A DNA stretch of 64,000 bases from Hippopus hippopus (lineage: Eukaryota > Mollusca > Bivalvia > Cardiida > Cardiidae), in assembly GCA_946811185.2 (NCBI GenBank), contig OX328102.1:62513416-62577415 (forward strand), read 5' to 3'. Position numbers and translations under genes: made by a program. Shown in pieces: positions 1-9,043 of this stretch. Each line of letters starts with the position of its first letter. The stretch's first letter is position 1. Below the pieces are notes generated by a model. The model was not told the DNA's origin, made no database searches, and was given only the letters and a program-made list of their open reading frames with translations.

Positions 1-209
1 TCCTCTCATCTTCTCCAGAGATTCAAAGAAAAACAAGCTGTGCACCCAAGAGATGAAAAAGATGCTGAGTCATCAGGTTTTTTTTTTGTATACCATAATT
101 TCAAAAAGAGTAAAAGAAAGGAAAAGTAGCAAAAAAGGAAGGCATCAGACCTGCTAGGTGAGACATTGTGGCTTATGTAAATGCAGGAAAAAGAAGAAAA
201 TGCAGCAAT

Positions 210-345
210 GTATTTTCTCCTTTTTGGACAATGTTCACAACTCTCTTGATGACATAGCTCATCAAATGAGCAACATGTAATTCAACATCAGCAAATGCTT
301 TAAATTTTGACAGTAATAAAGTTTTGTCATTTATGTGAGTGTTCA
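210..345 (-). mobile_element. TTAA-PAL MITE, partial
   Basis: Only one palindrome arm and a diverged L half remain: a TTTTCTCC...ACAATGTT stretch, then AGCAAATGCTTTAAATTTTG and an AAGTTTTGTCAT end. Both TTAA termini are lost. Confidence 0.6.
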
Positions 346-530
346 GTTTTCATATTTTGAAAACTAATATATTTCAAGGAGTGTGATCTAATTATAGACA
401 TCATATTAGACATCATTATTCATAATGCATGGACTAACCTTCTTTATCTACGATTCCTATGATTTACATGTACCTACTCTGAGGAGTAAATCTTGAAAAC
501 ATCAAGAAAAAGGAGAAACTACTGTTGTCC

Positions 531-727
531 CTTTACCAAACAATCAAATAGTTTGAGGAAGAGGCCTTTTGAAATCATTGTGGGAAAAGGAGAAAATGCT
601 GGTAACCATGTAATGTTTTCTACCCTATCAAAAACAAATTCCATCATTTGTGCCACATCTAAATTTTTCGTCTGCAATTGCTTTCAATTTGAAAAAGTCT
701 AAAATTTTATCATCTGGTACAGGGTTT
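531..727 (-). mobile_element. TTAA-PAL MITE, internally deleted
   Basis: Starts CTTTACCAAACAATC and ends at a degraded CTGGTACAGGGTTT. The second palindrome arm has collapsed: GGTAACC runs straight into ATGTAATGTTTTCTACCC. Confidence 0.8.
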
Positions 728-953
728 ACTCCATACCAAACAACAAAATTTATGACGAGTCCAAAGTCAAAGCATTTGCAGATGACAAATAAAATGATAC
801 CCAAATGTTGGAATTTGTATCAGAAACAGTGGAAAATGTTGTGGGAAAAGGAGAAAATGTTACTTACCAGCATTTTCTCCTTTTCCCACAATGTTCTCAA
901 AAGCCCTCTCTGCAAGAATCTTTGAAACTTGTGAATGTGTGGTAATGGGTTAA
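724..953 (+). mobile_element. TTAA-PAL MITE
   Basis: Full-length copy with L end at TACCAAACAACAAAATTTAT and R end GTGTGGTAATGGGTTAA. It shares its right TTAA with the next copy, giving a head-to-tail pair. Confidence 0.88.
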
Positions 954-1177
954 CTCTTTACCAAATGACGAAATTTTAGCCTTGTCCAAATTGAAAGCAT
1001 TTTCAGACGATAATTTCAATGTGGCTCAAATGGTGCCATTTTTCTGTGATGGGGTAGAAAACATTGTGGGAAAAGAATAAAATGCTGGTTACCAGCATTT
1101 TCCTCTTTCCCCACAATGTTTTCAAAAGGCTTCTTTCCCAGGGTTGTTAAAAGTCGCATTGTGTGGTAAAGAGTTAA
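950..1177 (+). mobile_element. TTAA-PAL MITE (reference-quality copy)
   Basis: Both termini are intact: TTAACTCTTTACC on the left and GGTAAAGAGTTAA on the right, so the ends are inverted repeats including TTAA. Between them lie the L block (GTCCAAATTGAAAGCATTTT), the central palindrome and the R block (AAAAGGCTTCTTTCCCAGGG). TTAA targets plus termini reading CYCTTT after TTAA fit a piggyBac-type non-autonomous element. No transposase for it is present in the window. A Kolobok-type origin, also TTAA-specific, is the alternative. Confidence 0.88.
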
Positions 1178-1620
1178 AATCTATGGTGTGTATCTTTTTG
1201 AGATACTCTGTCCCAAACAGGATGAGTTAATCTTATCTGAATGGGAGGTCACACAGGTCAACATGTTTGTATCATTTCTCACTCAGCACTTATTAATGGA
1301 AGTCAGTCACTCTTTGTTTTGCAAACAGGCTTATCAGCAGCTTAGATAAGACATACATTTGGAAGATTTACCCCTATATAAACAATCTTTTCATGTACCA
1401 GTCAATTTCCTCTCCTTGTCAAAATAACGTTTTTCATATGTTTCATAAGAACACCTTCCACAAAAAAATGCCAAGTTTAAAAAACCCTAGGGATAAGCCA
1501 TTGAAAAAAGCCATTGTGGGAAAAGACAAATCTCATAATAAGAGCAATATCTAACTTTCAGTCTGCAAATGCATTCTATTTTGGACCAGCCTAATAATTG
1601 ACCTGTAGTATAAGAGCTTA
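1178..1620. other. No gene seen; AT-rich spacer
   Basis: No coding signal or complete repeat is visible. A short remnant of the MITE palindrome (GCCATTGTGGGAAAAGAC) lies near 1510. Confidence 0.5.
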
Positions 1621-1708
1621 CCAGTTTATCCATATATAATTTAGACATGCTTTCTGTATATTAATATACAGAAGGCATATCTAGATAAATATGATATTGA
1701 TAAACTGG
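1621..1708. repeat. 88-bp foldback sequence
   Basis: An imperfect inverted repeat from CCAGTTTATC to GATAAACTGG. Its centre, CTGTATATTAATATACAG, is a perfect palindrome. Both arms also carry TAGA-ATGC-TTCTG. It may be a small MITE; no second copy was seen here. Confidence 0.65.
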
Positions 1709-1714
1709 CTGATT

Positions 1715-1770
1715 TTCAGATTTCTCCTTTTACCACAATGTTGGCAAAAGTAGTCATAAGCTAGGTGAAA
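1715..1770 (+). mobile_element. TTAA-PAL MITE remnant
   Basis: Only TTCTCCTTTTACCACAATGT and a short R-side piece are recognisable. Confidence 0.4.
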
Positions 1771-2027
1771 ACGTCATCCCTGAGACTACATGAGGGAAAG
1801 AAGCCTGTAACTCAGACAATGGGCTGATTAACCCTCAACCAACCAATCACCTTTTTAACCCTTTTGTTTACTTTTGAGCTTTATTGTTACTTTAACCTTG
1901 AAACAGCTACGATATGTGTGCAGTAAGTATGAAATTTAAAATATCAAACAAGCTATTTCTGTCCTTCACCTGCTTCACTTATATAGTCTACAAGCTATTT
2001 CTGCCATTCAACTGCCCAATTCAATAA

Positions 2028-2112
2028 CCAGCAGTTTGTCCTTTTCCCATGTTTTCAAAAGCAATCTTTCTAAAGATTGTAAAAACAAGGTATCATTTAG
2101 TAAAGGGTAAAC
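2028..2112 (+). mobile_element. TTAA-PAL MITE, R half only
   Basis: Begins at the palindrome centre (CCAGCAGTTTGTCCTTTTCC) and ends GTAAAGGGTAAA, a decayed TTAA terminus. Confidence 0.6.
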
Positions 2113-2118
2113 CTTTAA

Positions 2119-2286
2119 TGCTTTACCACACAAAACAATTGTAACTAGCATTTCTCCTTTTCCCACAATATTTTTTATGCCCTTTTTTTTTTAGACAAAC
2201 CGATCATTTTAGCCACAATTGATTTGTCTTTGCAAATGTTTTAAAGTTAAGACAAGTCTAAAATTTTATCATCTATTACAGGGTTG
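2119..2286 (-). mobile_element. TTAA-PAL MITE, palindrome half lost
   Basis: R-end TTTACCACACAA runs directly into one arm (AGCATTTCTCCTTTTCCC), then a diverged L half ending CTATTACAGGGTT. Confidence 0.65.
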
Positions 2287-2412
2287 ATTCAATACATGTA
2301 TATTACTCTAAGATTTCTCTCTGAAACATTGAGACTAAGCACCCCACCATTACTCATTCCAAACAGACCCCCTACAATTGTCATAATATTTTCCAAAAGC
2401 GATCAATCAAAA

Positions 2413-2468
2413 AGCAATCAAAATGCACCAATGTATCAAAATAGCAATCAAAATGCACCAATGTATCA
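2413..2468. repeat. 30-bp tandem doublet
   Basis: AGCAATCAAAATGCACCAAT followed by GTATCA occurs twice, 30 bp apart, with no mismatch visible within the shared unit. Confidence 0.85.
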
Positions 2469-2667
2469 TTGCACATGACCTTATGAAAGGGAGTTCAGAA
2501 CTGTCTTTGTTCCAAAAATAGCAGCTTTACAACTGATTCATTGAATTATCCTGAAGATTACCAGTCACACAGTTCCTTCCAATATAGTGAGGGCCGTTCA
2601 ATATGCTCAGATGGAAAATTATTAATAATATATCATTCATTTTCTTGCTACATGTTATACTATATGA

Positions 2668-2895
2668 TTAACCCTTTACCACACAATCCCATATTTTAGC
2701 GATCCTAAAGGAAAGAAGCCATTTGAAAACATTGCTGAAAAGAAGAAAATGTCTGAAACCAGCAGTTTCTCATTTTCCAACAATGTTTTCTGCCCTATCA
2801 AAGACAAAAATCATCATTTGAAATACCTTTAGTTTGTTGTCTGCAAATGCTTTCAATTTGGTCAAGTCTAAAATTATGCCATTTGGTAAAATGTT
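2668..2895 (-). mobile_element. TTAA-PAL MITE
   Basis: Intact left TTAACCCTTTACCACACAAT; the right end ATTTGGTAAAATGTTTG is eroded. The palindrome arms have diverged from each other. Confidence 0.85.
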
Positions 2896-2898
2896 TGA

Positions 2899-3150
2899 TG
2901 TTTACCAAATGAAAAAATTTCAGACTTGTCAAAATTGAAAACATTTGCTGGTGACAAAGTAAATGTGGCCCAAAATTAATGACGATCTGTATCTTTGAAT
3001 GGGGAGAAAACTGTGTGGCAAAAGGAGAAAATGCTGTTGACAAGAATTTTATCATTTCACCCCAATTTCCCTTAACACCCTTTACCACACAATCCCAAGT
3101 GTAACAATGCTGAGGAAAAAAGCTTTCGAAAACATTGTGGGAAGAGACTA
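2899..3150. mobile_element. Two TTAA-PAL MITE fragments, convergent
   Basis: A + copy (2899-3070) with an eroded right half is followed at a TTAA (3072) by an R-end half-copy in minus orientation that stops inside its first palindrome arm at about 3150. Confidence 0.75.
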
Positions 3151-3151
3151 T

Positions 3152-3380
3152 TTAACCCTTTACCAAACGACAAAATTTTTGACTTGTCCAAATTGAAAGC
3201 ATTTGCAGACAACAAAATAAACATGGCTCAAAAATTGAAACTTGACTTTAGAAGAGTAGAAAACATTGTGGGAAAAGGAGAAAATGCTGGTTACCAGCAT
3301 TTTCTCCTTTTCCCACAATGTTTTCAGAAGGCTTCTTCCTCTTGGTCATAAAAACCAGGGATTGTTTGGTAAAGGGTTAA
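3152..3380 (+). mobile_element. TTAA-PAL MITE, near-consensus
   Basis: Both TTAA ends are intact, and the palindrome reads through without mismatch from CATTGTGGG to CCCACAATG. It belongs to a sub-lineage (GAAACTTGACTTTAGAAGAG; right half CAGAAGGCTTCTTCCTCTTG) also seen at 52093 and 59463, suggesting a recent burst. Confidence 0.92.
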
Positions 3381-3528
3381 AGGAGAAAATGCTGGTAAGT
3401 GGTAACCAGCTTTTCTTGTTTTCCCGCAATGTTCATTTCAGATTATTTGTAACAATTTCTGATTTGTCAACTGCAGATGCTTTGCAATTTTGATGAATCT
3501 GAAATATGTTGTTTTTGGAAAAGGTTAA
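3381..3528 (-). mobile_element. TTAA-PAL MITE, half copy
   Basis: Starts inside the palindrome directly after the preceding TTAA and ends GGAAAAGGTTAA. The L half is strongly diverged. Confidence 0.65.
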
Positions 3529-3880
3529 TATTTTACCACACAATCCTGACTTTTATTGAACCTGAGGTGGAAGCCTTTTGAAAACGTTGCAGGGGGAAAA
3601 TAAAAAATGCATTTTCTGTTCCCCACAATGTTTTCTATCCTATCAAAGACAGAAATTTTCATTTCAGCAACAGTTGTCTTCTGCACCTGCTTTCAATGTC
3701 AACTAGAGCTGTCACTGAATGTGACTTATTACCCCCGTCAGCGCTTTGACAGAAACAGGCAATTATTTGTACACAGACAGACACACGGACGGATACACGG
3801 ACAGACAGGCTGATTCCAGTATACCCCCGAAAACATTCGTTTTGCTGGGGGTATAACAAGTCCAAAATTTTTTCATAATG
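3525..3880 (-). mobile_element. TTAA-PAL MITE split by a pearl-like element
   Basis: The R end (TTAATATTTTACCACACAAT) and palindrome remnant run to TGCTTTCAATGTCA. The copy then resumes after the insert as CAAGTCCAAAATTTT. The terminal TTAA on the right is missing. Confidence 0.8.
3702..3856. mobile_element. Pearl/Helentron-like element (HINE candidate), short copy
   Basis: Begins CTAGAGCTGTCACTGAATGT, with a GTCAC/GTGAC hairpin next to the end. It carries an ACAGACGG-type microsatellite and ends in a long hairpin (ATACCCCCGAAAAC/GTTTTGCTGGGGGTAT) plus AA. No target duplication is visible in the split MITE. The terminal hairpin, microsatellite and missing duplication match what is known of Helentron-derived pearl elements; the assignment is inference. 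Confidence 0.6.
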
Positions 3881-3970
3881 TAGAAAAAAACAGCAGTCAG
3901 TCTCCCAGGCTGTCTGAGCTGTTTGCAACTACTAAAAAAAAAACAGAAGGGTATAATATCAATTTTCTGA

Positions 3971-4108
3971 ATCCTTTCCCACATAATCCTGAGTTTTAGC
4001 AACCTTGAGGAAGAAGGCTTATGAAACCATTGTGGGAACCAGCATTTCCTCTCTTTCCCACAATGTTTTCTATCTTTTAACAGACAAATTTTAACATTTT
4101 AGCCTCAT
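3971..4108 (-). mobile_element. TTAA-PAL MITE, one palindrome arm deleted
   Basis: CATTGTGGGAACCAGCATTT shows the first arm joined to the centre. The right part ends TTTAGCCTCATTTAA. Confidence 0.75.
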
Positions 4109-4337
4109 TTAACCCATTACCTAATACACCATTTTGAGGCCGTCCCAAATTCAAAGAAGCTGCAGACGACAACTGAAATGTGGCTACTAGTGGGTTTTAA
4201 GATACAGATTGCATAGAAAACATTGTGAGAAAAGGTGAAATTGCTCATTTTGAGCAATTTCACCTTTTCTCACAACGTTTTCCTAAAGCTTTTTTCTTCA
4301 TTGTGTTAAAACGAGTATATATGGAGGAAAGGCTTAA
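4109..4337 (+). mobile_element. TTAA-PAL MITE with co-varied palindrome
   Basis: Both TTAA ends are present. The palindrome arms differ from the family consensus by the same substitutions on both sides (arm GAGAAAAGGTGAAATTGCTC, mirrored on the right), so pairing is kept over about 32 bp with one mismatch. Confidence 0.88.
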
Positions 4338-4377
4338 TATCTCGGGAGCAAGTCCTTTCAAATTGGGCCGATCCGAA

Positions 4378-4606
4378 ACTAATCCAATGGTAAAATTTTA
4401 AACTTGTCCAAATTCAGAACATTAAATTTTGCAGAAAACAAATAAAATGAGGGTTCAATGATGAGATTTGTCTCTAACAGGGTAGAAAACTTTGTGGGAA
4501 AAGAAGAAAATGCTCGTTACCAGCATTTTCTCCTTTCCCCATGATGTTTTCAAAACCCTTGTTCTGTAGGGTCATGAAAACATGGCACTGCTTGGTAAAA
4601 GGGTCA
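4378..4606 (+). mobile_element. TTAA-PAL MITE, ends eroded
   Basis: Left end is degraded to CCAATGGTAAAATTTTAAAC and right end reads GGTAAAAGGGTCAAA. The palindrome is nearly complete. Confidence 0.8.
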
Positions 4607-4614
4607 AATAAGGA

Positions 4615-5400
4615 AAAGGAAACAGCCTGTTTGAAGTAAGGGACTATTGATTGTTCACCAAGCCACGGTTGGTCAATATAGATCTACATCCATAGCGATA
4701 CATCATTTCTCACCATTTCTGTCTTTCGCTGTGATTTCCCATCACACTTTCCAACAACCCTGTACGGTGAATCTGTGACCTCATATTGTAAAATATCTAA
4801 AGTCGGCATTGCGTGTTAAAGGGTTAAAGAAGGGTTAAACAAGGACAAGGAACCAGCCTGTATGAAGTGAGGGACTATTGATTGTTCACCAAGCCACAGT
4901 TGGTCAATATATATCTACAGCCATAGCAATACATCATTTCTCATAATTTCTGTCTTTCTCGCCTTAATTTCCCTTCACATGTTCCAATAACCCTGTACAG
5001 TGAGTCTGTGACCTGATATTGTAAAGGGTTAACAGAGATGGTTAAGAGGGAGTGATGGCATTCTAAATCCATCATTTCTCTTAGAAACCCTATGTTGTCT
5101 CAATGAGACGATTCTAATGAGTACCTTTAACATAAGGTTTAGTGGAGAATGATTTGTATGTTCAATTTTGAAATCAAAATCACTCCCTCTGTCTGGAGCT
5201 CTGGGGTTTAAGCAAGGATAAGGAACCAGCCTGTATGAAGCGAAGGACTATCGATTGTTCTCCAAGCCACAGTTGGTCAATATAGATCTATACAGCCATA
5301 GCGATACATCATTTCTCATAATTTCTGTCTTTAGCCTTGATTTCCCTTCACATATTCCAATATAACCTTTGAGTCTGTGACCTGATATTGAAAAATATCA
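4615..5400. repeat. ~231-bp tandem repeat, three units
   Basis: Units start near 4615, 4846 and 5219, each with CAGCCTGTWTGAAGYRARGG, AAGCCACRGTTGGTCAATAT and GAGTCTGTGACCT. Units 1 and 2 are 231 bp apart. The larger gap to unit 3 is explained by the CAGAGCTCC MITE at 5033. Unit 1 ends in a MITE R terminus (GTGTTAAAGGGTTAA) and unit 2 in GTAAAGGGTTAA, so a decayed MITE probably took part in the amplification. Confidence 0.85.
5033..5203. mobile_element. CAGAGCTCC-type MITE
   Basis: Terminal inverted repeats around AAGAGGGAGTGATGG and ATCACTCCCTCT, with right end GGAGCTCTG and a central partial palindrome (AATGAGACGATTCTAATGAG). It is flanked by GGGTTAA and GGGTTTA, a likely imperfect target duplication. 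Sister copies lie at 18435 and 40355. Confidence 0.75.
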
Positions 5401-5625
5401 AAGTCTATGACCTTGTTCTTATATCATAGGCATGGGTGGGGCTAAAGCTGAAAGAAACTTTGGACCTATAGATCCATCATTATACCAAATATGAACCAAA
5501 TCATTGGGAAAAGCTCTTAACTAAGAAAGGGGTGGGAGGAGTGGGTTTAGTGCAATAGGTCTTGCTGGACTTTGCGTCAGCAAGCTAAAAAGAAACAAAG
5601 ATATTGTGATTAAATTTGGACAGAA

Positions 5626-5841
5626 ATTTATTGAATGTGTTTTATGCCTCTTTCAACATTATTTCAGTCATATCATGGCAATAACACACTTATAATGTAT
5701 GTCACCAGTGCTTGTTAGGGCTCCGATAAGTTTCCCAAAGGCCCGTCATACAAAAAAGCCTGTACATCAAGTGAGGATTGAACAAAGGATCTCGAGCTTC
5801 CAAATCCTATACCTTTACCACTACTGAGCCACTCAGGGCAT
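5626..5841 (-). mobile_element. SINE2, tRNA-derived
   Basis: Read on the minus strand, a tRNA-like head (TGAGTGGCTCAGTAGTGG, then a B-box-like GTTCAATCCTC) is followed by a body ending TGACTGAAATAATGTTGAAA. The GTGTCCTTGGGCAAGACACT block typical of other SINE2 copies is eroded here. Confidence 0.7.
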
Positions 5842-5845
5842 TTCT

Positions 5846-6122
5846 GTAGGAATTGTAATGAATTGGAGCTTAACGCTGTTCTAACACTAACAGCTTGGTT
5901 TGTATCATGGCTGTCAGTGCATCTACACATGTGTTTCGTGGCTTTCTCACACCAATACGGACACAACTTTCTTCCATAGTCACTGACTACTTTTTTCCCA
6001 TGCATTAGATGTGAGAGGCGAAAAAATCGCCAGATAGAAAGTTTGCCTCAACTGGCTATAACACCTGCAACCATCAAGTCACGAGTCAAATACGCTAACC
6101 ACTGAGCCACGCAGGACCCTGA
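5846..6122 (-). mobile_element. SINE3, tRNA-derived
   Basis: On the minus strand: GTGGCTCAGTGGTTAGCGTA (A box), a degenerate B box, then GAGGCAAACTTTC and the CACTGACAGCCATGATAC body. It lies directly against the SINE2 copy in the same orientation. Related copies are at 53275, 57814 and 60957. Confidence 0.7.
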
Positions 6123-6573
6123 TAATACTGGAAGGGGTCACATCCAAAAAAAGGTCAGACACATGATGTTATAATACACTGATTACTTATGTCTAAAATG
6201 TCCCCTTATCACACCAGCAGACTAAGTGTATTTTGACCTTTCTGTACAGACTGGACATTTACCCATGTCTGCTACCCTTACACACCAAACTATTGACCAA
6301 AACCAAATTTTGGACATGTCTGGAAAGAAAGTTTGCCTCCACCACATATTATATGCCAATCACTGAGCTGCATGGCCAGATCTGCAAGTGCCGATCTGTG
6401 ATCCGGAGTGGGGAAGAGTTAAGTGATTAGTGAAGCAGAATTTTCCTTGGACTTTCTCCTTTATGGGTCGCTTGATCCTCTTCAAATGAATAAAAGATTG
6501 CAAACATTTAAATTTGGGGAGAACATTCAGAAATGGGGAGAAATGTAAAAAATTTGGGGCTCCAAATTCAAAG
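6123..6573. other. No gene seen
   Basis: Mixed-composition spacer. Around 6330 the string GAAAGTTTGCCTC and around 6360 CACTGAGCTGCATGG resemble SINE3 fragments, but no complete element can be drawn. Confidence 0.45.
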
Positions 6574-6577
6574 AAAC

Positions 6578-6616
6578 GGGGGGAGGGGGAGAGGGAGGGG
6601 GAGAGAGAGGGGGAGG
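6578..6616 (+). repeat. G-rich purine tract
   Basis: About 39 bases of only G and A, with repeated GGGGG and GAGAG runs. Such tracts can adopt G-quadruplex or triplex structures; this is known chemistry, not shown here. Confidence 0.8.
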
Positions 6617-6856
6617 CTGAGGGAATCAGGGAAAACGCTAGTGGTGATGCAGGAAGGCGAGGTTTCTTTCTTTAATATGGTAGAAAACATTACAATAGTC
6701 AAGGGTAAAAGTTGAGTAATAAATAAGTGTAAACAATTCATCAACATAGTTGAAAAGCACTAATACACTGGTGTAATAGTAGATAATGGTTGCCCCAAGA
6801 CAGGTTATGTCATCACATTTATTCATTAACACTTTTCCCTCTTCTTAATTTGCATA

Positions 6857-7100
6857 TAACTCTTTACCACATAATTATAATAATCATAAAATTAAATGAC
6901 CCTGGCGAAGAAGCCTTTTGAAAAAATTGTAGGAAAAAGAGAAAATGCTAGTAACTAGCATTTTCTCCTTTCCAACAATGTTTTCTACCCTTTTAGAGTC
7001 TGGTTTCTTCAATTGAACCAATTGATTTTGTTGTCTGCGAGACTGCAACAGCTTTGAATTTGGACGTGTGTAGATTCTGTTTTGTTTGGTAAAGAGTTAA
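6857..7100 (-). mobile_element. TTAA-PAL MITE
   Basis: R end at TAACTCTTTACCACATAA; L end TTTGGTAAAGAGTTAA. The last part (CTGCTTTGTTTGGTAAAGAG plus TTAATTTGCAT) is repeated once more up to 7137. Confidence 0.85.
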
Positions 7101-7137
7101 TTTGCATCTGCTTTGTTTGGTAAAGAGTTAATTTGCA

Positions 7138-7362
7138 TAACTCTTCACGACAAAATTTTCATGAGTCTCTGACATGTCCAAATTGAAAGTATTTGCAACC
7201 AAATCAAATGTGGCTAAAACAACGGGACTTGCTTGAAATAGGATGGAAAACACTGTGAGAAAAGGAGAAAATGCTGGTTGCTAGCATTTTCTCCTTCTCC
7301 AACCATGTTTTAAAAGCTTTCTTCTACAGGGTTTTTAAAACAAACGATTGTTCAGTAAGGGG
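7138..7362 (+). mobile_element. TTAA-PAL MITE, ends eroded
   Basis: Left AACTCTTCACGACAAAATTT and right GATTGTTCAGTAAGGGGGAT. Palindrome centre GGTTGCTAGC carries mismatches. Confidence 0.82.
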
Positions 7363-7394
7363 GATAAACATGTACATGAGTATGAATTTCCTGT

Positions 7395-7623
7395 TTAACT
7401 CCTTACCAGACGACAAAATTTTAGGCTGGTCCAAATTGAAAGCATTTGCAGACGACAAAATTACTTTGACTCAAAAATGGAAATTTGCTTTGGGAAGGGT
7501 AGAAAACATTGTGGGAAAAGGAGAAAATGCTTGTTACCAGCATTTTCTCATTTACACACAATGTTTTCGAAAGGTTTCTTTCTCTGGGTCGTTAAAAGTC
7601 TGGATTGTGTGGTAAAGTATTAA
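7395..7623 (+). mobile_element. TTAA-PAL MITE
   Basis: TTAACTCCTTACCAGACGAC on the left and GTGTGGTAAAGTATTAA on the right. The first palindrome arm is consensus; the second is mutated (CATTTACACACAATG). Confidence 0.9.
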
Positions 7624-7961
7624 TAAGATATATCCAGACATGGCGTGCAATTTTAGCAGGTTAATGTTTCTTGAATACACGTAGAGACCTATATTCAAAT
7701 TTTGCTGTCCATATAATTATGACTTTATTTGTCATCTTTCAGCACAATTGTTTTAAAAAATATAAACTGTGGCAAAAGTATAAATTGCTTGCATGGAGAA
7801 GTAGGTCCTTCTGTCACAATGTTAGCAATCTTTTCCTGTATAAAACCTTAATTCATATTTACAATCCACCTTATTTTACAATGGTGTTTCAAGGTCATTT
7901 ATTTCAGGGCTTTCTCCAGAAACCCGTTGCTGAATTTTGAACTTGGACCCCAAAATTTGCT
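7624..7961. other. No gene seen
   Basis: AT-rich spacer with no coding or repeat signal that I can name. Confidence 0.45.
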
Positions 7962-8045
7962 GTTAATTGATAGGATGGTGTTTTATGCCCCTTTGAACAT
8001 TATTGAAGTCATATCATGGTAACAGCTTGCATATCTATGTGGGCC
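7962..8045 (-). mobile_element. SINE tail fragment
   Basis: TTGATAGGATGGTGTTTTAT followed by GAACATTATTGAAGTCATAT matches the 3-prime part of the SINE2 body on the minus strand. The tRNA-like head is absent. Confidence 0.6.
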
Positions 8046-8089
8046 CTTTGGAATTAAAAAAATCTATGATTTTGTCGTCTGGTAAAGAG

Positions 8090-8317
8090 TTAACTCCTTA
8101 CCACACAGTCCCGACTTTTAACGACCCTGCCCAAGAAGCCTTCTGAAAACATTGTAGGAAAAGGAGAAAATGCTGGTAACCAGCATTTTCTCCTTTTCCC
8201 ACAATGTTTTCTACCATATTAAAGAAAGAAAACATCAATTGAGCTTCATCTATTTTTTCGTCTGCAAATGCTTTCAATTTGGTCTGGGCCAAAATGTTGT
8301 CGTCTGGTACAGAGTTA
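8090..8317 (-). mobile_element. TTAA-PAL MITE, near-consensus
   Basis: Both TTAA ends are present. A loose L terminus (TTGTCGTCTGGTAAAGAG) lies just upstream of 8090, so this copy apparently landed in the terminal TTAA of another. Confidence 0.92.
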
Positions 8318-8454
8318 AGGCGGTATATCTAATGAATGAAAACAGGGTTTTGTTAGCTACAGAAGCTGCCTGGAGGGAATATTTCAGGGTCATATTACAT
8401 GCATTTAAATAAACATAGTTGTTCATGGGGGCTTCAAAAAAGACAACCAATTAG

Positions 8455-8680
8455 TCATAGCTTTAACCCCTTCATTACCCAAGATGGCTTTAATAGTTTT
8501 TACAATGGAGTGGATCAAGATCAGACTGCACAGAACATGCAGCCTGATCACAGATCTACACCATCCACTGCCTGATGCTAGTTTATGACCCAATTCATCT
8601 TTGATAGCATTAGAAATCTTTTTTCTAGACCATGTGGAAAAAAATTTCTTGAGCTGGAATTAAAAGAGCTAAGCCTTTAT
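8455..8680. mobile_element. GATCAGACTGCA hairpin element
   Basis: Central hairpin at 8508-8572 (AAGATCAGACTGCACAGAAC pairing with ATGCAGCCTGATCACAGATC) inside about 220 bp of flank starting TTTAACCCCTTCATTACCC. Outer borders are uncertain. Confidence 0.6.
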
Positions 8681-8820
8681 CAAACCAACTCTGAGGCAAC
8701 AGTCCTATGATAACAATATTGAGGAAAAAGGAGAAATCACTGGTATTTTTAGATCTTCATTATCATGAGTCACAATTATAGACCTTTGTAATCTGGTTAG
8801 GAACCTAAAGCAAACTGAAA

Positions 8821-8872
8821 ACTAACTCTTTACCAGACGAAAAAATCTTCGACATGTCAGAATTTAAAGCCT
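8821..8872 (+). mobile_element. TTAA-PAL MITE, L-end fragment
   Basis: CTAACTCTTTACCAGACGA and about 30 further bases of L half stop abruptly at the start of a second L half. Confidence 0.7.
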
Positions 8873-8963
8873 AAACCAAATGACAAAATGACAAAATTTT
8901 GTACTTGTCCAAATTGAAAGCATTTCCAGACGACAAAATAAACCCGACTCAAACACTGAAATA

Positions 8964-8995
8964 CCAGGGTTGTTCGATCTGTAATGTGTATTGTA
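8964..8995 (+). repeat. mariner terminal inverted repeat, 3-prime side of the gene
   Basis: Starts CCAGGGTTGTTCGATCTGTA directly after the TA at 8962-8963. It pairs with the repeat at 10277-10308. Confidence 0.93.
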
Positions 8996-9043
8996 TGATA
9001 TCTAAAAAGCATTCGACTCATTCGACTCATAGTGAAATGAACA

